64,000 nucleotides of DNA from positions 124,001 to 188,000 of the forward strand of contig NZ_JOFH01000011.1 in the NCBI RefSeq assembly GCF_000721235.1. Direction: 5' to 3'. Below the pieces are notes generated by a model. That model was given only the letters and a program-made list of their open reading frames with translations. It did no database searches and had not been told where the DNA came from. Of the stretch, positions 1-8,174 are shown piece after piece (the stretch's first letter is position 1; every line of letters begins with the position of its first letter). The position numbers were made by a program, and so were the translations under genes. Source of the stretch: Streptomyces olivaceus (GTDB lineage Bacteria; Actinomycetota; Actinomycetes; Streptomycetales; Streptomycetaceae).

Positions 1-668
1 GGCCCCGTCTCCGCGGCCGAACGCGCGTCGCGGTCGCGCTCGCGGTCGCGGTCGCGGAGGAACAGGGCCGTCCGGCGTACGGAGTCGGCGACGCGCGCGA
101 CGAGGTCGGGGCCGTCGGGCCCCTGGTCGCCGCACCTCTCGCGCACGAGCAGCGCGGCCAGCGTGACCGCGTCCACCGGTGACGCGGAGGCGGGAGCGCC
201 GGTCAGGCGCGGAGGGCCGAAGTCGTGCCGACCGGTGGGCGACCAGTAGCGGACCGGGACGGTCAGGGCCGTGCCCGACGCCGGGAGCGGGACACGCAGA
301 ACTCCGTCCTCGGGGGCGGGCACGGCTGTTTCACGGACCCAGCAGCGCAGAAGGTTCTCCGTTGCCGCCGACTGGGCGGCCACGTGCGGATCGGGATGGT
401 CCAGAGGGTCGTCCCGGCGGTCGTCCGGACGTTCGTCCGGGAGAGCGTCCGGTTGATCGTCCGAGCGGCCGTCCGAGCGGCCGTCCGGGAGAGCGTCCGA
501 CGGGTCGTGCGGTGGCGTCCGCCCGGCTTCCGGAGCGGTGGCAGGAGGCGGGAGCGGCACCGCCCCCGCGGTGGCGCCGGACCGGGGTGCCGATACGACG
601 GGGCCGACTGGGCTGCCGGTCTGCCGTTCGGAGACGGAGGCCGCTTCCTGGGTGGGGTCGGTGTGCAA
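1..668 (-). CDS. IucA/IucC-family siderophore synthetase, N-terminal part (cut by window edge)
   Basis: Reading the minus strand from a TTG at 668 gives an open frame that runs off the left edge, so only about 222 N-terminal residues are visible. A GAAGGA ribosome site lies six bases before the TTG and no ATG is available in frame. After a variable Asp/Pro-rich stretch the sequence becomes family-like: AATENLLRCWVRET near residue 105, then RYWSPTGRHDFGPPRL and a Leu/Val-rich helix with ALLVRERC. These match the N-terminus of NRPS-independent siderophore synthetases, which join carboxylates such as citrate or succinate to amines with ATP in the cytoplasm. The gene starts about 45 bases after the aminotransferase gene, so the two are probably one operon. 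From memory this is the S. coelicolor SCO5799-SCO5801 siderophore-type locus. The product is unknown. Confidence 0.75.
   Translation of the reverse strand, partial: MHTDPTQEAASVSERQTGSPVGPVVSAPRSGATAGAVPLPPPATAPEAGRTPPHDPSDALPDGRSDGRSDDQPDALPDERPDDRRDDPLDHPDPHVAAQSAATENLLRCWVRETAVPAPEDGVLRVPLPASGTALTVPVRYWSPTGRHDFGPPRLTGAPASASPVDAVTLAALLVRERCGDQGPDGPDLVARVADSVRRTALFLRDRDRERDRDARSAAETG
434..499. repeat. Short direct repeats coding an Asp-rich linker
   Basis: An 18-base block (434-451) recurs exactly at 482-499, and a 12-base block is repeated in tandem at 459-470 and 471-482. In the minus-strand synthetase frame these encode an Asp/Pro/Arg-rich stretch with repeated DALPD and SDGR units. The repeats are in phase with the frame, so copy changes would lengthen or shorten the N-terminal extension without breaking the protein. 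Confidence 0.7.
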
Positions 669-712
669 CGCGGGTCCTTCTGAGGTGCTGGGGCCGGGTC
701 CGGGCGGGGTTC

Positions 713-1987
713 TCAGCGCGGGGCGCGCTGCCCGCGTATCGCTGCGAGGTCGCCGCAGCGCCGGTCCACCGCCTCCAGGGCGTCGGCGAGCCGGTCCAGG
801 GCGGCCGTCATCTGCTCCTCGGTGACGGTCAGCGGCGGCAGCAGGCGCACGACGTTCGCCGCGGGGCCCGTGCCGTCCACGATCAGTCCGCGGCGCAGAC
901 ACTCCCGTTGCACGACTCCGGCGAGGCCCCCGGTGGTGCCGCGGGCGGAGCCGGGGCCGGGCCCCGGGGCGTCGTCGTCCGGTGTCGTCAGCTCGACGCC
1001 GGTCATCAGACCCCGTCCCCGCACGTCGGCGACGCACGCGAACCGCTCGGCCAGGGGGCGCAGCCGGGCCAGCGCCCGGGCGCCGAGCGCGGCGGCGTGC
1101 TCGGCGAGGCGGTGTTCGCGGACGTGCGCGAGCGTGGCCGCGCCCGCGGCCAGGGCGAGCTGGTTGCCGCGGAAGCCACCGCCCTCGGGTCCTGGAGCGG
1201 ATGAGTCGTCCGGCTCGTGGAGGTCGGCGCGGTGCACCACGGCGGCAAGCGGCAGACTGCCGCCGATCGCCTTGGCGAGGATCAGGACGTCGGGTACGGC
1301 ACCGCTGTGGTCGACCGCCCAGAAGGCACCGGTCCGTCCGACGCCCGTCTCCCGCTCGTCGACGACGAACGGGACGGCCCGTTCGGCCGTGAGGGCGCGC
1401 AGACGCCGTACGACGGTGTCCGGGACGGGGCGCACCTCGGCCGCGCTCCCGGCCGGTTCCAGGAACACCCCGGCGGGCCGGGCCCGTCCGGGACCGCCGT
1501 CGTCGGGGACCCAGCGGTGGGCGGCGCCCGTCCGGTCCCGGCCGGTCGCGGCGCGGACCAGTGCGGCCGCCGTGTCGAGCGGGTCCGTCCCGCTCGGGCC
1601 GCAGAACCGCACGCGCGCGTGGTCGGCGAGTCCGGACGGCAGAGTGCGCAGCAACTCGGTGACGAAGGCGTCCTCCACCGGGGTGGTGAGGTTCATGACC
1701 TGCAGCGGGGCACCCGAATCGAGGACTCTGCGGATCGCCTCCAGCACGGCGGGGTGGTTGTGTCCCAGCGCCGAACCCGCCCCCGAGGCGCAGTCCAGGT
1801 AGCGGCGGCCGTCGGCGCCCTCGATGGTGAGCCCCCGTGCCCGGACCGGCACGACCGGAAGGGCACGCGCGTAGGTGCGCGCGGCGGGTTCACGCGCCGG
1901 GCGGCGCCTCGAAGCGCCCTCGCCCTCCCGAACGGCGCGCCCCCGCGCGAGCACCCCGCCTCCGGGCGTCCCCTGCGATCCCGCCAC
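713..1987 (-). CDS. Class III (ornithine/diaminobutyrate-type) aminotransferase, internally shortened
   Basis: About 424 residues. Family features are GHNHPAVLEA near the N-terminus, the GPSGTD segment where the phosphate loop normally begins, VVDERETGVGRTG with the Asp that holds the pyridine nitrogen, AKAIGGSLP with the probable Schiff-base Lys, and FRGNQLA. Complete relatives have roughly 70-80 more residues between ALVRAATGR and PAGVFLEP, including the aromatic Y-H-G site that stacks on the cofactor. Here about 25 unrelated residues fill the gap, and the usual EAxExAxKxAR helix is also altered. It may therefore be weakly active or inactive. I chose the GTG at 1987 because GGGAGG stands ten bases before it; the frame is open to 2077 and a GTG at about 1933 is also possible. 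It lies immediately upstream of the siderophore synthetase, where it would supply an amine building block. Confidence 0.7.
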   Translation of the reverse strand: MAGSQGTPGGGVLARGRAVREGEGASRRRPAREPAARTYARALPVVPVRARGLTIEGADGRRYLDCASGAGSALGHNHPAVLEAIRRVLDSGAPLQVMNLTTPVEDAFVTELLRTLPSGLADHARVRFCGPSGTDPLDTAAALVRAATGRDRTGAAHRWVPDDGGPGRARPAGVFLEPAGSAAEVRPVPDTVVRRLRALTAERAVPFVVDERETGVGRTGAFWAVDHSGAVPDVLILAKAIGGSLPLAAVVHRADLHEPDDSSAPGPEGGGFRGNQLALAAGAATLAHVREHRLAEHAAALGARALARLRPLAERFACVADVRGRGLMTGVELTTPDDDAPGPGPGSARGTTGGLAGVVQRECLRRGLIVDGTGPAANVVRLLPPLTVTEEQMTAALDRLADALEAVDRRCGDLAAIRGQRAPR

Positions 1988-2343
1988 GGCCTGTCGACCT
2001 CCCGCTGCCCGGCCGGGATGCGCGGTGCCGGGTCGTTCCCCGGCCCGGGGGACCGCGTCCGGACAAGCGGCCCCCACCGCTACAACCGCGGACCGTTCAC
2101 GGGGTTACGGCCTGCCCTAGGATCCTTGCCGGGAGGGGGACTTCGTCCGCCGGTGCGGCGCCGCGGAGCGGCCGCACGGACCGTCGGGAGCAGCGGGCCA
2201 GGTCAGAGGGCTGTGTCCGAACCGTTGCCGTTCCGTCGGAACTCCCTCACAGCCGGCTAATAGTGTGTGGTGCCGTTCCCGGTCCACCGCTCGGCGGTTC
2301 GGCTGCGGCACCACGCTCATTCACAACAGGGGGAATCAACACC
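1988..2343. promoter_or_regulatory. Divergent promoter region with an iron-box-like half site
   Basis: This 356-base gap separates the minus-strand siderophore operon from the plus-strand peptidase gene. On the minus strand, 2121-2101 reads CCTAGGGCAGGCCGTAACC. Its left half agrees with the TTAGGnnAGGC half of the DmdR/IdeR iron box, while the right half is degenerate, so it is only a candidate iron-repression site. Facing right, TAGTGT at 2261-2266 fits the TAnnnT -10 pattern, with GGAACT 17 bases before it as a poor -35. A purine run, AGGGGGA, stands nine bases before the peptidase ATG at 2344. I see no small gene here. Confidence 0.35.
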
Positions 2344-3576
2344 ATGCGTTCCATACGGCCGTCGTTCACCGCGCGCGGGCACCGGCGCGGGCGGCGCACC
2401 ACCTCTTCCGCGGCCGCCGCGGTGGCGCTCGTCTCGGCGCTCGCGCTCACCGCCACGGCGTGCGAGGACGGCGACCCCGAGGCGAGCGGCGACGCCTCGG
2501 CCTCCGCGTCCGCCACGGACGACGGCAACGGCGGCATCCGCATCCCTGAGCACATCAAGGACAAGCTCAAGGAACAAGGGATCGACGTCGACGACTGGAA
2601 GAACGGCGACTGGAAGAACTGGAACAAGGACGACTGGCTGCGCGAGGCGCAGGACTTCGTCAATCCGATCATCGAGGGCCTGTGGGACCCGGAGCGGATG
2701 CGGGACGCCGGGGAGCCGCCCGACCAGGAGGTCGACGACAACGACATCTCCGGCGACCAGGGCGTCACCGACCCGGAGCCCGCTCCCGTCGAGGCGGCGG
2801 CCGTACCGGCCAAGTACCACGACAACGCCGCCACGGCGGGCAAGCTCCTCTTCGACTCCCCCAAGGGCTCGATGGTCTGCTCCGCCACGGTCGTGAAGGA
2901 CCCGGCCCACCCCGGCAAGTCCAACATGGTGTGGACGGCCGGTCACTGCGTGCACGCCGGCAAGAGCGGCGGCTGGTACCGCAACATCGCCTTCGTCCCG
3001 TCGTACAACGACGGTGACCTCTCCGCCGCGGAACTGCAGAACGCCGCCAGGGAGGACGTCGCTCCCTACGGCGTCTGGTGGGGCGACTGGGCGCAGACCT
3101 CGGACCAGTGGATCGAGCAGGGCGGTGCGACCGGCGGCGCGGGCGCTTCGTACGACTTCGCCGTCATCCATGTGACGCCGGAGAAGGGCAGCGGCGGCAA
3201 GTCCCTGGAGGAGACCGTCGGCGACGCGCTGCCGGTGGACTTCGACGCGCCCGCCGTGCCGGAGATCGAGAGCATGAAGGTGATCGGCTACCCGGCCGCG
3301 CCGCCGTACGACGGCCAGAAGCTGTACCAGTGCCAGGACAAGCCCGGACGGCTTTCGCTCAACGCCTCCGAGCCGACGATGTACCGCATCGGCTGCACCA
3401 TGACCGGCGGTTCGTCCGGTGGTGGCTGGGTCGCGGCCGGCTCCGACGGAAAGCCGGCCCTGGTGTCCAACACCTCGATCGGCCCGGTCACGGCCGGCTG
3501 GCTGGCGGGCCCGCGCCTCGGCAAGGAGGCCGAGGGCGTCTTCGACGCGGTGAGCGGCAAGTTCGCCGGCCAGTGA
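2344..3576 (+). CDS. Lipoprotein trypsin-like serine peptidase, copy 1
   Basis: 410 residues. The ATG at 2344 has an AGGGGGA ribosome site, although the frame is open further upstream. A twin-basic, Ala-rich signal peptide ends in a lipobox, LTATAC, with Cys40 as the lipidation site, so the protein should sit on the outer face of the membrane. Residues 60-130 form a charged module with repeated DDWKNGDWKNWN-type Trp/Lys units followed by FVNPIIEGLWDPERM. The catalytic triad of a chymotrypsin-fold peptidase can be read: TAGHC (His201), YDFAVIH (Asp271) and GGSSGGGW (Ser358). The start ATGCGTTCC and most of the catalytic domain match the next gene, so this is a tandem duplicate. The substrate is unknown. 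A hairpin follows the gene. Confidence 0.85.
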   Translation: MRSIRPSFTARGHRRGRRTTSSAAAAVALVSALALTATACEDGDPEASGDASASASATDDGNGGIRIPEHIKDKLKEQGIDVDDWKNGDWKNWNKDDWLREAQDFVNPIIEGLWDPERMRDAGEPPDQEVDDNDISGDQGVTDPEPAPVEAAAVPAKYHDNAATAGKLLFDSPKGSMVCSATVVKDPAHPGKSNMVWTAGHCVHAGKSGGWYRNIAFVPSYNDGDLSAAELQNAAREDVAPYGVWWGDWAQTSDQWIEQGGATGGAGASYDFAVIHVTPEKGSGGKSLEETVGDALPVDFDAPAVPEIESMKVIGYPAAPPYDGQKLYQCQDKPGRLSLNASEPTMYRIGCTMTGGSSGGGWVAAGSDGKPALVSNTSIGPVTAGWLAGPRLGKEAEGVFDAVSGKFAGQ

Positions 3577-3610
3577 GCCCGTACCGGACACCGCGCTGAT
3601 CCGGCAGAGG

Positions 3611-3645
3611 GGTGGGGTGCGCCGGGCTGGGACCGGCACCCCACC
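3611..3645 (+). terminator. Hairpin between the duplicated peptidase genes
   Basis: GGTGGGGTGC at 3611-3620 pairs perfectly with GCACCCCACC at 3636-3645, and a short inner CCGG/CCGG pairing lies in the 15-base loop. A TTCT follows shortly after. It lies 35 bases after the stop of copy 1 and should separate its transcription from that of copy 2, although Streptomyces terminators often lack a U tract. Confidence 0.65.
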
Positions 3646-3690
3646 GCATCTTCTATGACATTCACACCATTTCACGGGGGTCGTCGCACC

Positions 3691-4908
3691 ATGCGTTCCA
3701 CACCTACGTCCGCCGCGCCACGGCGTGGACGGCGCACCGCACTCGCCGCCGCGGGTCTGGTCACCGCGCTCGCGCTCACCGCCACCGCCTGCGGCGGGTC
3801 GGAGCAGGACGAGGCCGACACCAAGCCCGGGGGCGGCGCTTCGCAGGCCGCCGGCTCCGAGGACACCGGCGGCGGTGAGGGCGGTCTGCCGGCCGGCGTC
3901 GCGGACCGGCTCAAGGAGCACGGCATCGACGTCGACCGGTGGAAGGACGGCGGCTGGAAGAACTGGGACAAGGACAAGTGGCTCAGTGAGGCCGAGGACT
4001 TCGCCAACCCGGTGATCGAGGGCCTGTGGAAGCCGGACCGGATGACGTCGGCGAAGGAGGCCGACAAGACGGTCACGACGAAGGACGCCTCCGCCGACCA
4101 GGGTTCCACCGACCCGGAGCCGGCTCCGGTGGAGGCGGCGGCCGAGAAGACGCCGTACCACGAGAACGCCGCCCCGGTCGGCAAGGTCTTCTTCGACTCC
4201 CCCGAGGGCTCGATGGTCTGCTCGGGCACGGTCGTCAAGGACGTCAACCACCCGGGCAAGTCCAACCTGGTGTGGACGGCGGGCCACTGCGTGCACGCCG
4301 GCGGCAGCGGCGGCTGGTACCGCAACATCGCCTTCGTCCCGTCGTACAACGACCTCGCCAAGTCCGAGGCCGAGCTGTCCGGCGCGACCACCACCGAGGT
4401 CGCCCCGTACGGCACCTGGTGGGCCGACTGGGCGTCGACCTCGGACCAGTGGATCAAGGGCGGCTCGGAGAGCGGCGGCGACGGGGCCGCGTACGACTAC
4501 TCGGTCCTGCACGTGAAGCCGGAGCAGGGCGGCAAGTCCCTGGAGGAGACGGTCGGCGCCGCGCTGGAAGTGGACTTCTCCGCACCGTCGGCGACCGAGG
4601 TGGCCAGCATGGGGGCCTGGGGCTACCCGGCCGCACCGCCCTACAACGGCCTGCAGATGTTCAAGTGCGTGGACCGGCCCGGCCGGCTGTCGCTGAGCCC
4701 GTCGTTGCCGACGATGTACCGCATCGGCTGCACCATGACCGGCGGTTCCTCGGGCGGCGGCTGGTTCCGGGTGGTGGACGGTGAGACGAAACTCGTCTCC
4801 AACACCTCCATCGGCCCGCTGGAGAACACCTGGCTGGCCGGTCCGCAGCTGGGCCGGGGCGCCGAGGCGATGTACCAGGACATGAGCAAGACGTACGGCG
4901 GCCAGTGA
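3691..4908 (+). CDS. Lipoprotein trypsin-like serine peptidase, copy 2
   Basis: 405 residues, parallel to copy 1 along its whole length. The ATG at 3691 follows a GGGGGT ribosome site; an ATG 36 bases earlier has none and lies before the signal peptide. The lipobox is again LTATAC, with Cys34. The shared N-terminal module appears as HGIDVDRWKDGGWKNW followed by FANPVIEGLWKPDRM. Triad residues are His199 (TAGHC), Asp269 (YDYSVLH) and Ser354 (GGSSGGGW). The linkers and the stretch right after the lipobox differ from copy 1, which suggests an old duplication with divergence of the exposed parts. The gene is convergent with hflX across a long perfect hairpin. Confidence 0.85.
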   Translation: MRSTPTSAAPRRGRRTALAAAGLVTALALTATACGGSEQDEADTKPGGGASQAAGSEDTGGGEGGLPAGVADRLKEHGIDVDRWKDGGWKNWDKDKWLSEAEDFANPVIEGLWKPDRMTSAKEADKTVTTKDASADQGSTDPEPAPVEAAAEKTPYHENAAPVGKVFFDSPEGSMVCSGTVVKDVNHPGKSNLVWTAGHCVHAGGSGGWYRNIAFVPSYNDLAKSEAELSGATTTEVAPYGTWWADWASTSDQWIKGGSESGGDGAAYDYSVLHVKPEQGGKSLEETVGAALEVDFSAPSATEVASMGAWGYPAAPPYNGLQMFKCVDRPGRLSLSPSLPTMYRIGCTMTGGSSGGGWFRVVDGETKLVSNTSIGPLENTWLAGPQLGRGAEAMYQDMSKTYGGQ

Positions 4909-4945
4909 CCGCACACGCCGTGCGGCGGTCGGTGATCCGCCCCTG

Positions 4946-5001
4946 ACGACGGCCGAGGGCCCGGCTCCCGCAGTTGCGGGGACCGGGCCCTCGGCCGTCG
5001 T
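4946..5001. terminator. Bidirectional terminator, long perfect hairpin
   Basis: A 19-base arm at 4946-4964 pairs without mismatch with 4983-5001, and the loop can pair further (CCCGCA with TGCGGG). It stands between the convergent ends of the peptidase gene (4908) and hflX (5012), ideal for stopping transcription from both sides. Confidence 0.85.
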
Positions 5002-5011
5002 GGTACGGCTC

Positions 5012-6505
5012 TCAGGCGAGCGGCGCCGGGACGTACGGCGAGAGTTCCGCCGCCAGTTCCTCGTGCACCCGCACCTTGAGCAGCGTGCCCTCCGGGGTGT
5101 GCTCCTCGGAGATCACCTCGCCCTCGTCGTGGGCGCGGGCCACCAGCTTGCCGTGGGTGTACGGCACGAGCGCCTCGATCTCGACCGACGGACGCGGCAG
5201 GTCGTTGTCGATCAGGGCGAGCAGCTCGGCGATGCCCTGGCCGCTGCGCGCGGAGACGGCGATGGACCGCTTCTCCGTCCGCAGCAGCCGCTGGAGCACC
5301 AGCGGGTCGGCCATGTCGGCCTTGTTGATCACGACGATCTCGGGCACGGCGGTGGCGCCGACGTCCCGGATCACCTCGCGCACGGCGGCCAGCTGCTCCT
5401 CCGGGACCGGGTGCGAACCGTCGACCACGTGCAGGATCAGGTCGGAGTCCCCGACCTCCTCCATCGTGGAGCGGAACGCCTCGACCAGGTGGTGCGGCAG
5501 GTGCCGGACGAAGCCCACGGTGTCGGCCAGCGTGTACAGCCGGCCGCTCGGCGTCTCCGCGCGGCGCACGGTCGGGTCCAGGGTGGCGAACAGTGCGTTC
5601 TCCACCAGGACGCCCGCGCCGGTGAGCCGGTTGAGCAGCGAGGACTTGCCGGCGTTGGTGTAACCCGCGATGGCGACGGAGGGCACCTTGTGGCGCCGGC
5701 GCTCCTGGCGCTTGATCTCGCGGCCGGTCTTCATCTCCGCGATCTCCCGGCGCATCTTCGCCATCTTCTCGCGGATCCGGCGCCGGTCGGTCTCGATCTT
5801 GGTCTCACCGGGACCACGGGTGGCGAGGCCGCCGCCCTTGCCGCCGCCCATCTGCCGGGACAGCGACTGACCCCAGCCGCGCAGTCGCGGCAGCATGTAC
5901 TGCATCTGCGCGAGCGCGACCTGCGCCTTGCCCTCTCGGGACTTGGCGTGCTGGGCGAAGATGTCCAGGATCAGGGCGGTGCGGTCGATGACCTTGACCT
6001 TGACGACGTCCTCGAGGTGGATCAGCTGCCCGGGGCTCAGCTCACCGTCGCAGATGACAGTGTCCGCGCCCGTGTCGAGCACGACGTCCCGGAGCTCCTC
6101 GGCCTTGCCGGAGCCGATGTAGGTGGCGGCGTCGGGCTTGTCGCGGCGCTGGACGACGCCGTCGAGCACGAGCGCGCCCGCGGTCTCGGCGAGGGCCGCA
6201 AGCTCCGCCAGCGAGTTCTCCGCGTCCCGCACGGTGCCCGAGGTCCACACGCCGACGAGGACGACCCGCTCCAGGCGGAGCTGGCGGTACTCGACCTCGG
6301 TGACGTCCTCCAGCTCGGTGGAGAGGCCGACCACCCGGCGCAGGGCCGCGCGGTCGGAGCGGTCGAACTGCTCACCGTCCCACTCCGACCCGGTTTCGGG
6401 GCTCCAGGCGACGTCCTCTTCCATCAGGGCATCGGCCCGAAGGCCCTCGGGGTAGGTCTGCGCGAGACGCTTGGTGTCCTGGGAGGGGGAAGAAGAGGAG
6501 GTCAT
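5012..6505 (-). CDS. hflX: GTPase HflX, ribosome-splitting factor
   Basis: 497 residues. HflX binds the 50S subunit and uses GTP to split stalled 70S ribosomes, notably after heat stress. Its N-terminal glycine-rich domain carries TYIGSGKAEEL near 128-138 and VIDRTALILDIFAQHA near 172-187, followed by the family signature GGLATRGPGETKIETDRRRI near 225-244 and a coiled stretch. The G domain starts with the P-loop GYTNAGKSS near 281-289, then DTVGFVRHLPH (G3) and NKADM (G4). I start at the ATG at 6505, which has AAGGA before it; the longer open frame upstream is not family-like. Actinobacterial HflX carries an N-terminal extension of about 80 residues before the VVLVG strand, as here. Confidence 0.95.
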   Translation of the reverse strand: MTSSSSPSQDTKRLAQTYPEGLRADALMEEDVAWSPETGSEWDGEQFDRSDRAALRRVVGLSTELEDVTEVEYRQLRLERVVLVGVWTSGTVRDAENSLAELAALAETAGALVLDGVVQRRDKPDAATYIGSGKAEELRDVVLDTGADTVICDGELSPGQLIHLEDVVKVKVIDRTALILDIFAQHAKSREGKAQVALAQMQYMLPRLRGWGQSLSRQMGGGKGGGLATRGPGETKIETDRRRIREKMAKMRREIAEMKTGREIKRQERRRHKVPSVAIAGYTNAGKSSLLNRLTGAGVLVENALFATLDPTVRRAETPSGRLYTLADTVGFVRHLPHHLVEAFRSTMEEVGDSDLILHVVDGSHPVPEEQLAAVREVIRDVGATAVPEIVVINKADMADPLVLQRLLRTEKRSIAVSARSGQGIAELLALIDNDLPRPSVEIEALVPYTHGKLVARAHDEGEVISEEHTPEGTLLKVRVHEELAAELSPYVPAPLA

Positions 6506-6650
6506 TGGATCCTTACGTGGCTGGGAGGGAATGCGGGCGGCGTGCCTGCCGCCGCATTGTGCACAACGCGCGAGGGGGCGGGGAGATTCCCGGGGCCCGT
6601 CCGCGCCGGCCCGAAGATGGTCGCACGGTACGGGCCGTCTCGTCACCGGC

Positions 6651-8174
6651 TTATTCCCCCTGTGGTTTCCGCGACGCCTTGACGGGCTCTTTCTCGGCTA
6701 CCGGCTTCCAGTCCGGGTGGCCGGGCATCGGCGGGGTCTTCTCGCCGTACAGCCAGGCCTGGAAGAAGCCGCCCAGGTCGCGGCCGGCCGTCTCCGAGGC
6801 GAGCCGGACGAAGTCGGCGGTCGTCGCCGTGCCGTCCCGGTGGGTCGCGGTCCACGCGCGTTCGAGGCCCTCGAAGGCGGTGCGGCCGATCTCCTGGCGC
6901 AGGGCGTAGAGGACCAGCGCCGAACCGTCGTAGACGTTGGCGCGGAAGATGCCGGTCTTGCTGCCGCTCTTCGGCGGCTTCGGCGCGGCCGGCGGCCCGC
7001 CCGCCTCGCGCCAGCGGTCGGAGGCGCCGTAGGCGGCCTTCATGCGCTCCGCCATGGGCCGGTCGGCGGTCTCCTCGGCGTAGAGCGCCTCGTACCAGGT
7101 GGCGTGTCCCTCGTTGAGCCACAGGTCCGACCAGGTGGCGGGGGTGACGCTGTTGCCGAACCACTGGTGGGCCAGCTCGTGCACCATGATCGATTCCACG
7201 TACCACTTGGGGTAGGCGGGCTCGGTGAACAGCTCGCGCTCGAAGAGGGTGAGCGTCTGCGTCTCGAGTTCGAAGCCGGTGGTGGCGTCGGCCATGAGGA
7301 GGCCGTACGTCTCGAACGGGTAGCGTCCGGCCTTCTTCTCCATCCAGGCGATCTGCTCGGGCGTCTTCTCCAGCCACGGTTCGAGCGCCGCGCGGTGCTC
7401 GGTCGGCACGACGTCGCGCACGGGCAGCCCGTGCGGGCCGGTGCGGTGCAGCACCGTGGAGCGGCCGATGGACACCTGGGCCAGTTCGGTGGCCATCGGG
7501 TGCTGGGTCCGATAGGTCCAGGTGGTGGATCCCCCGGCCCGCTCCACGCCCGTCGGCAGTCCGTTCGCCACGGCCGTGAGTCCGTCGGGCGCGGTGACGT
7601 GGAACGTGAACCGGGCCTTGTCGGAGGGGTGGTCGTTGCAGGGGAAGACGAGGTGGGCGACGTCGGCCTGGTTGGCCATGGCGAGGCCGTCGGTGGTGCG
7701 CACCCAGCCGCCCGGACGGTCCTCGGCGTAGACGGGATCACTGCTGTGCCGCACGGTGATCCGCATCCGCTCGCCCTCGTCGAGCGCGTCCTGCGGGGTG
7801 ACGACGAGGTCCTCCCCGGCCGGGGCGAAGTCGGCGGGCTCACCGTCGACCTCGACGGAGTCGACCTTCCCGTGGGCGAAGTCGAGGTTGATCCGGTCCA
7901 GGTCGGCCGTGGCGCGGGCGTCGATGGTGGTGACGGCCTCCAGCGGCTCGCTGTTGCTGCCGGAGTAGGTGAAGGCGAGGTCGTAGGCCGCCACGTCGTA
8001 GCCGGGGTTGCCCAGGTGCGGGTAGAGGCGGTCGCCGACGCCCAGCGGGGTCGGCGGGGCGCTCGCGGCGACCAGGCAGACGGAGACGGCCGAGGCGAGC
8101 AGCGCCGCCGCCCTGAGCCGGCGACGGGAGTGCGCGCGGGACCGCGGGGCCGGGAGGTGGGGGGTGTGCAGCAT
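6651..8174 (-). CDS. Secreted M1-family zinc metallopeptidase (aminopeptidase N-like)
   Basis: About 507 residues. The N-terminus is basic (SRRRLRAAALL) with a hydrophobic core ending near ASAPP, a signal peptide for export. The zinc site is HELAHQWFGN with the third ligand Glu in LWLNEGHATWYE about 19 residues later, the gluzincin pattern. Upstream is the N-terminal beta domain typical of M1 (NDHPSDKARFTFHVTAP). The exopeptidase GAMEN loop is replaced by TTGFELETQTL. At about 500 residues it has only the saddle and catalytic domains and lacks the long C-terminal domain of PepN. The ATG at 8174 has no clear ribosome site, so the start is uncertain. It probably trims peptides outside the cell. 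Confidence 0.9.
   Translation of the reverse strand: MLHTPHLPAPRSRAHSRRRLRAAALLASAVSVCLVAASAPPTPLGVGDRLYPHLGNPGYDVAAYDLAFTYSGSNSEPLEAVTTIDARATADLDRINLDFAHGKVDSVEVDGEPADFAPAGEDLVVTPQDALDEGERMRITVRHSSDPVYAEDRPGGWVRTTDGLAMANQADVAHLVFPCNDHPSDKARFTFHVTAPDGLTAVANGLPTGVERAGGSTTWTYRTQHPMATELAQVSIGRSTVLHRTGPHGLPVRDVVPTEHRAALEPWLEKTPEQIAWMEKKAGRYPFETYGLLMADATTGFELETQTLTLFERELFTEPAYPKWYVESIMVHELAHQWFGNSVTPATWSDLWLNEGHATWYEALYAEETADRPMAERMKAAYGASDRWREAGGPPAAPKPPKSGSKTGIFRANVYDGSALVLYALRQEIGRTAFEGLERAWTATHRDGTATTADFVRLASETAGRDLGGFFQAWLYGEKTPPMPGHPDWKPVAEKEPVKASRKPQGE

Noticed and set aside
2317..4914. 865-codon minus-strand open frame antisense to the peptidase genes
   Set aside because: High-GC shadow with RRRG-type composition; the sense strand has signal peptides, triads and terminators.
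6557..6566. TTGTGCACAA palindrome between hflX and the M1 peptidase gene
   Set aside because: A perfect 10-bp dyad, but no known regulator site fits and chance dyads of this size occur; position alone does not support an operator.
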